NCBI GenBank assembly: GCA_035771165.1
Contig: JAWNZC010000265.1
Span: 3,064,001-3,128,000 of the forward strand
Direction: 5' to 3'
DNA: 64,000 nt
DNA from: Paragorgia papillata
Lineage: Eukaryota > Cnidaria > Anthozoa > Scleralcyonacea > Coralliidae
The notes below the pieces were generated by a model. That model worked only from the letters and a program-made list of their open reading frames with translations. It made no database searches and was not told where the DNA came from. The translations under genes and the position numbers were made by a program. Positions 59,501 to 64,000 of the stretch are shown one piece after another. Within the stretch, counting starts at the first letter, position 1. Every line of letters begins with the position of its first letter.

Positions 59501-62500
59501 ATGTTGCTCGAGAGGCAAAAAATGTGTTAAGCAGATCAAGGTGGGTCAGTTGTTTATATTAGCGTTGCTGTCGTGAAAAAGGTTTTGATTTCATGCAAAA
59601 ATGAAACTGAAACACCTTCGGCAGTGAAACTAAATTACTTAGTTGGTTGTTTTTGAAAAAGAACATGCTTTTCACTACTCCAAATGCTTATCTAAATAAA
59701 AAAAAGTCTCTTTACTGGTAATCTCCTACGAAATGTGTGTTGTAAGCTTGATTTTAACCGTGAGTTTCTTTGTTTGGCAACAAATTAATATCAACCCGTT
59801 AATTTAGTCGGGTTTTTGAAGTAAAAAGACGTAATTTTTAGGTGAATTTTACCATTTAACATGCTAAATTGTGTATCTGTTAATGTATTTTTACACAATG
59901 TTTTTTTTTATACATTGGTTTGAGGGTGTTGATGTTTTTCTGTATAAGAATCCGTCAATTTCAACTCTTTTCGGCAGTTTAAAAAAAACATGCAGCCATC
60001 TTGTTTTTCCTCTACTAGTAGGATATGAGCTGATAGCCTGGTAGTAGGGAACCAATCAGATTACGCAAAAGCTCATATCCGATAGCATGCTATATAATAA
60101 AAGACGTTATTCTACGTTGTAAGATGTTATGTAATATTTAAAACACGAGCAAGAGTGTTTTATCAGATTTAAAACCACGAGGGCGCAGCCCGAGTGTTTT
60201 AGATCTGATAAAACACGTGATGCGAGTGTTTTGAATGGCTTCAAAAACGATTCGTTATTGGATGTTATGCATGTTCATTAGTATTCTTTATATAAAATTG
60301 TATGTTCATTAGTATTCTTTATATAAAATTGTATGTTCATTAGTATTCTTTCTGACATCAAGAAGTTTTATCAGGTATAAAACCACGGACATGGTACTGA
60401 TTTCCTTTGTGTTTTCCTCGTGAATTATTAATGAGTTTTTGAAGCTATGTTATAAGACAATACATTACGCTATGTCGTGCTATGCTATAAGACAATTTGC
60501 TACTGATGTTGTACAACGCTACATTACAGTGTATATAAGACGTTACGCTACGTTACTGTATACTTAAAAGACGTTATATAACTTTTTTTTATTAGATTCG
60601 CCATTTAATATAGTACTATATAGTACTATATATTACATGCTCCGTTATAATATTGTACAGTAAAACGTTCGTTACGGTATAAGACATTACGCTTCGCTCG
60701 AGGTAAGGGATTTTTACTCCAAACTGGTACAGTAGTAAAGTGCCACGTGATATCTTGCTGTTACCACAAATAAGAAACGTAAAGAAATGCGACATCAATG
60801 TCCAATGACTTGAAATGCGTGACGAGGCGTGCAGGACGACGAAACGTGCGCGCTTTGTAGCGCCAGCCTCAAACTGCCAGGCATGCAATTAGTTTATCAA
60901 TATCATTTTATCATAAAATCGAAAAAACAAACAATTGAAAACATACTTTTCTGACATTTCATTTTCATTTTTCCCTCGAATCTTTGCAAATTCAATTAAT
61001 TCCTTAAAACTCTGATGATACCTAGAACAGTAAAAAACTGACATTTAAAAAGAAGAGACAAATTATACTGCTTCTCCATACATGTACTGACCTACTGGGC
61101 TACTGTACAGTATTTTCTATCAAGATAGTCTTGACTAGTTAATATCAAACAAAAGAAAATTGTGATTTTCAAGTAAAGAACACAAAAAACTACAGTATAA
61201 TTTTACTGGGAAGTTTCTGTTATATAATTTTACTAATTACACTTAGGAATTCTGTAATAATTTTTATTGCCATAAAATATTGTAAATACATACATGTAGC
61301 CCCAACAAAAATTACATTCACTTAATATATAATATCAGTTACCACTTACCCTGTTTACAACCTTTTAGATTTTAGATTTATTAACTTTATTGCCTATAGC
61401 AACTGGTGGTCAAACAGAGCGAAATGCCCCAATTGAACATGACTACCATGATGTAAGTGTTGGTTTTGCGGAGGGAGGAAAACCGGAGAACCCGGTGAAA
61501 AACCCTCGAAGCACAGGAGAGATCAACTACAACTCTACTCACATTAGTTTCCAGCTCAACAACGGGGTCATTCCCAAGCGGTCACCCATCCAAGTACTAA
61601 CCCCGTCTAACCCAGTGAACTCGATGTAAGTTAAAATGTGATACCTGGAACACTAACGAAGGACCAAAAAGTGAGGCAAAAAGTTCCAGGCCCCTGCGCG
61701 GTTTGCAGGTACGATTCAGTCTCCCACAAAATGTTTTTTACACGGCCGCCCGTCTTGAGCGAACTGCGAAGGCTCGAAAAAAGGTTTGAAAAAATTATTT
61801 ATCAGACTAAACGTGCATTTAATGGTTTCCCATTGTTGTGCAGCGCTGTTGTTGTTTTATTTACTGTATAGCAGTCCAAAACTATACAGTAAATTAAGCT
61901 AGGGATGAAAATAGGCTGAGAAAACAGACGTCCTTTTGCTGGCTAGGATGAAAAGTGAAAACAGCCAGCCGAAAAGGTGAGAACAAGAGTGAGAAAGCTA
62001 TTCTTGTACGAGTTTGAAGACGTATTGATACTTGATATTTCATAATATACATCTAATGTCATTTTCTTATTTCTGCTCCTTTAATTTCTTGTTCAGTTTT
62101 GTTAAACGGCCTTTTGTAACTAATGATATTTTAAGAAATATAAACTGACAACTTGATTGTTTATTTTTCACGTTTACTCATGGCTAGTTGTTGTTTTCGG
62201 TACGAATGCGGAATGCTTTTTAAACAAAACGAACTGATGAAACTGGTACTAACCTAAACGGCATATTCTATACTAAGTTTGTGTTGATTTTTTGTATCCT
62301 CTTCGGAGTGACGAAACTCTAATATATATGGTTTATAATATAACGAAAATTTGATTTAATTTCTTCACTGACAAACTTCGTGCACGTTTTGTAAAGACAA
62401 TGACTTTTCCTATAGCAACAAATAGACAATCACTGCATAATTAGTTCGGCAGCATAGCACAGGGTCTGAAATTTAATTTTTTTTTCAGTATCCCATGGGA

Positions 62501-64000
62501 TACCAGGGTTCAAAGTTTTAGTATCCCCCCTAAGAATCCAGTATCCCACTTCTGGATACTAGTTACCATAATTTTTAGTATCCCACCTATTTGTCGGGGT
62601 GACTGTACATCACAAGAAATATATTAAGAAAACATAAATTAATCAAAACAGTTTTATTTTGCACTAAAACCCATCAAAGTCACTTTCAGAGTCAGACTCT
62701 GAATTAAATAAACTCAAATTTTTATATAAGTTTGAGTGTAGTTAATGGGAACCACAAAGGAGTTAAAGTCATGTAATGTATTGTTGAAGAATGAGGGAGA
62801 ATTAGAAGGGAATTTGATTAAAAAGCGCAATTAGCCTCCAGCTATGTTGCGTATGGAAAGGCCATACGGACCACGCTGTTGGACATGCAGTGTATATATA
62901 TATTGCTTAAAGAACCATGTAAAAAACGACAGAAGAAGAATAAAAGATATGTAATGTATAGTACAGTGCAATCAGGATCTGGGACACAACCCTGGACGCG
63001 TTTCGACCTTCTGGTGGTCTCATCAGCACTGGGATTTGGGGTTGGGAGTCAATGTAAATATTAAGTTAATTGTTGGAAGAGAAATAATAGCAAGCTGACA
63101 ACCATCCCCGCAAAGGTCCTGGGGACGAGATTGACAAATATCAACGACGCTATCACTCGATTTCCAAGATGGCGACTTATATAGATCAGTGGTGCTAACA
63201 AAGCTATCGGGAGACCAACGGAGGCCTTTTCCGCTATCCCGATATTTGAAATTTCGTGGTATCCAGTCGGGATACAAGTAAAACAGAAGTTAGTATCCAA
63301 AACGAAATTTTAGTATCCCGTGGATATCGGGATACCGCAAATTTCAGACCCTGTAGCACAACCAATCAAAATTTAAAATTCACGTTTAGCAAAGCGTGAT
63401 AAAATGATTCAATAAATAATTTTTCAAACCTTTTCGAGTCTTCGCAGTTCGCTCAAGACCAGGCTTAACGTTTGGTGAGAGGCAGCGTGCTAACAGCACA
63501 GCCACCTGTGCTAGTCCCCAGGGGGTTTTGTGAGAAGATGTGCACGCCTTACGAAAAAAGTCTATAGGCGCCTATAGACAACCTATAGAGAACGTTTCAA
63601 TTGCCTATAGAACCTCTTGGTACCTATAGAGATCTATAGGTTGGTCGCCTATAGGAAATGTTCCAATTGCCAATAGAAACCTATAGAGCATAGGATCCTA
63701 TAGGTTGGTCTATTAAGACTATACAGTACTCTATAGGTCACCTATCATGGACTTTTTTTGTTACGGATATGGAGATCACAGGACAAAATATTCCAATATA
63801 CTGTAAACATTAATTTAACATGCTCCCACCAAAATCCAGCCTTTAAAGATCAGGGTGTTCTCTCATGAATGTCCTGGAAACAAGATTGCCCTGTTAAAGT
63901 TTTAAAAGTTAAACATACTAACCAGCCCTGGACGAGTTCAACAGATGGCATCTTAAGTAAGTTAACTGGCAAATGATTGATTTCTCGAATGATGTGAGCT
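53591..64000 (-). CDS. PDK: Pyruvate dehydrogenase kinase (mitochondrial), N-terminus outside window
   Basis: Phosphorylates and inactivates the E1 subunit of the mitochondrial pyruvate dehydrogenase complex. Twelve - strand exons (in coding order): 64000-63923, 61021-60947, 58864-58801, 58689-58623, 58459-58409, 58180-58091, 57486-57409, 56938-56856, 56324-56229, 55533-55426, 54761-54648, 53788-53591. All phases agree; 366 residues are visible. Landmarks: [47 protein letters not shown] (N box), ISDHGGGIP (G1), [17 protein letters not shown] (G2), [13 protein letters not shown] and the C-terminal DW motif (MKDWSS). This fits PDK rather than BCKDK. The presequence and perhaps 20-45 residues lie beyond the right edge. 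The C-terminus ends in a His/Gly/Arg-rich tail. A possible poly(A) signal (TTTATT on +) is at 53196. Confidence 0.95.
54395..55055. repeat. Two foldbacks in PDK introns
   Basis: 54395-54545: ATCGGGATTTACACCCAC and TGGATGTAAATCCCGGT around CTTGGCTTCGCCTCGAG; 54955-55055: ATACTATTTTACCGCCGTGT and ACACGGCGGTAAAGTAGTAT. Confidence 0.7.
56640..56820 (+). mobile_element. tRNA-derived SINE in a PDK intron
   Basis: B box GGGTTCAATTCC at about 56673, tail GTTGCATTTTTCGCAACTGG and CTACACTCGAATTTTCCTTC. The same tail occurs at 25915-26035, so this is a dispersed family. Confidence 0.6.
59035..60700. repeat. Degenerate 20-bp minisatellite split by foldback insertions
   Basis: TTATAAGACGTTGCGCTACG-type units at 59035-59225, 60100-60135 and 60445-60700. 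Foldback DNA (59226-60104; 60140-60240 with AGTGTTTTATCAGATTTAAA and complement) and a roughly 31-bp triplication (TGTTCATTAGTATTCTTTAT, 60268-60350) separate the blocks. All in the PDK intron 58865-60946. Confidence 0.65.
61753..63460. mobile_element. DNA transposon with about 48-bp terminal inverted repeats
   Basis: Left TCTTGAGCGAACTGCGAAGG (61753) is the inverse complement of right CTTCGCAGTTCGCTCAAGA (ending about 63459), with near-identity for some 48 bases. It sits inside the interrupted 5S SINE and is itself interrupted by another element at 62460-63353. No transposase is seen. Confidence 0.65.
62460..63353. mobile_element. hAT-like non-autonomous element nested in 61753-63460
   Basis: The ends CAGGGTCTGAAATTT and AAATTTCAGACCCTG are inverted repeats, flanked by TAGCA at 62455-62459 and 63354-63358. 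CAGGG ends resemble hAT; the 5-bp duplication is shorter than the usual 8. Repeated words (AGTATCCCA-type) are near both ends. 894 bp, no transposase. Confidence 0.65.
63555..63745. repeat. CTATAGG-rich degenerate repeat
   Basis: CCTATAGA/CTATAGGT words recur over ten times within 190 bp, with AACGTTTCAATTGCCTATAG / GAAATGTTCCAATTGCC as a longer unit of about 80-90 bp. It lies in the PDK intron after the SINE. Confidence 0.7.

Larger units (their letters stand above)
61364..63520 (-). mobile_element. 5S rRNA-derived SINE, interrupted
   Basis: On the - strand the element has GTTAGTACTTGGATGGGTGA and GGGAATGACC, which match the 3' half of 5S rRNA (internal promoter part). The tail has CTCCGGTTTTCCTCCCTC. 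The 5S-like head resumes at about 63465-63515 (on +: CAGGCTTAACGTTTGGTGAG) after nearly 1.8 kb of inserted DNA. A complete copy lies at 43745-44152. Confidence 0.7.

Overview
This is animal nuclear DNA. It is AT-rich and intron-rich, full of foldback (MITE-like) elements and long microsatellites. Smad MH1 domains mark it as metazoan. An invertebrate is likely and an early-branching one possible, but I cannot name the taxon from sequence alone.

Layout: (1) 704-8704, + strand: the last 11 coding exons of a KMT2C/KMT2D (trr-type) H3K4 methyltransferase, with FYRN, FYRC, the WDR5-binding (Win) motif, SET and post-SET; the gene enters from the left edge. (2) 8705-15663: intergenic, with nested DNA transposons, a 238-bp TGAG microsatellite and one candidate first exon at 12514-12636. 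(3) 15664-45443 (perhaps to 51773), + strand: two Smad4-like MH1 domains in two consecutive exons, then twelve exons coding for the N-terminal half of a KMT2C/D protein (extended PHD plus three PHD fingers). Every one of the 14 exons has matching splice phases, so they can be read as one frame, MH1-MH1-ePHD-PHD-PHD-PHD. No Smad MH2 domain is seen anywhere in the window. Introns carry two degenerate retroelements, a 1.5-kb TAAAC satellite and many foldbacks. (4) 45444-53590: mostly foldbacks, SINEs and a minisatellite, with one possible terminal exon. (5) 53591-64000, - strand: 12 exons of a mitochondrial pyruvate dehydrogenase kinase (PDK) whose first exon(s) lie beyond the right edge. Its introns hold a 5S-rRNA-derived SINE interrupted by nested DNA transposons.

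The central observation is that KMT2C/D appears as two separate genes, as in the Drosophila trr/Lpt split. Here the halves sit side by side in swapped order (C-terminal half first), and the N-terminal half seems to have captured two Smad4 DNA-binding domains. If transcripts confirm it, one protein would combine sequence-specific Smad-type DNA binding with the chromatin-reading half of the MLL3/4 complex, next to the gene for its catalytic half.
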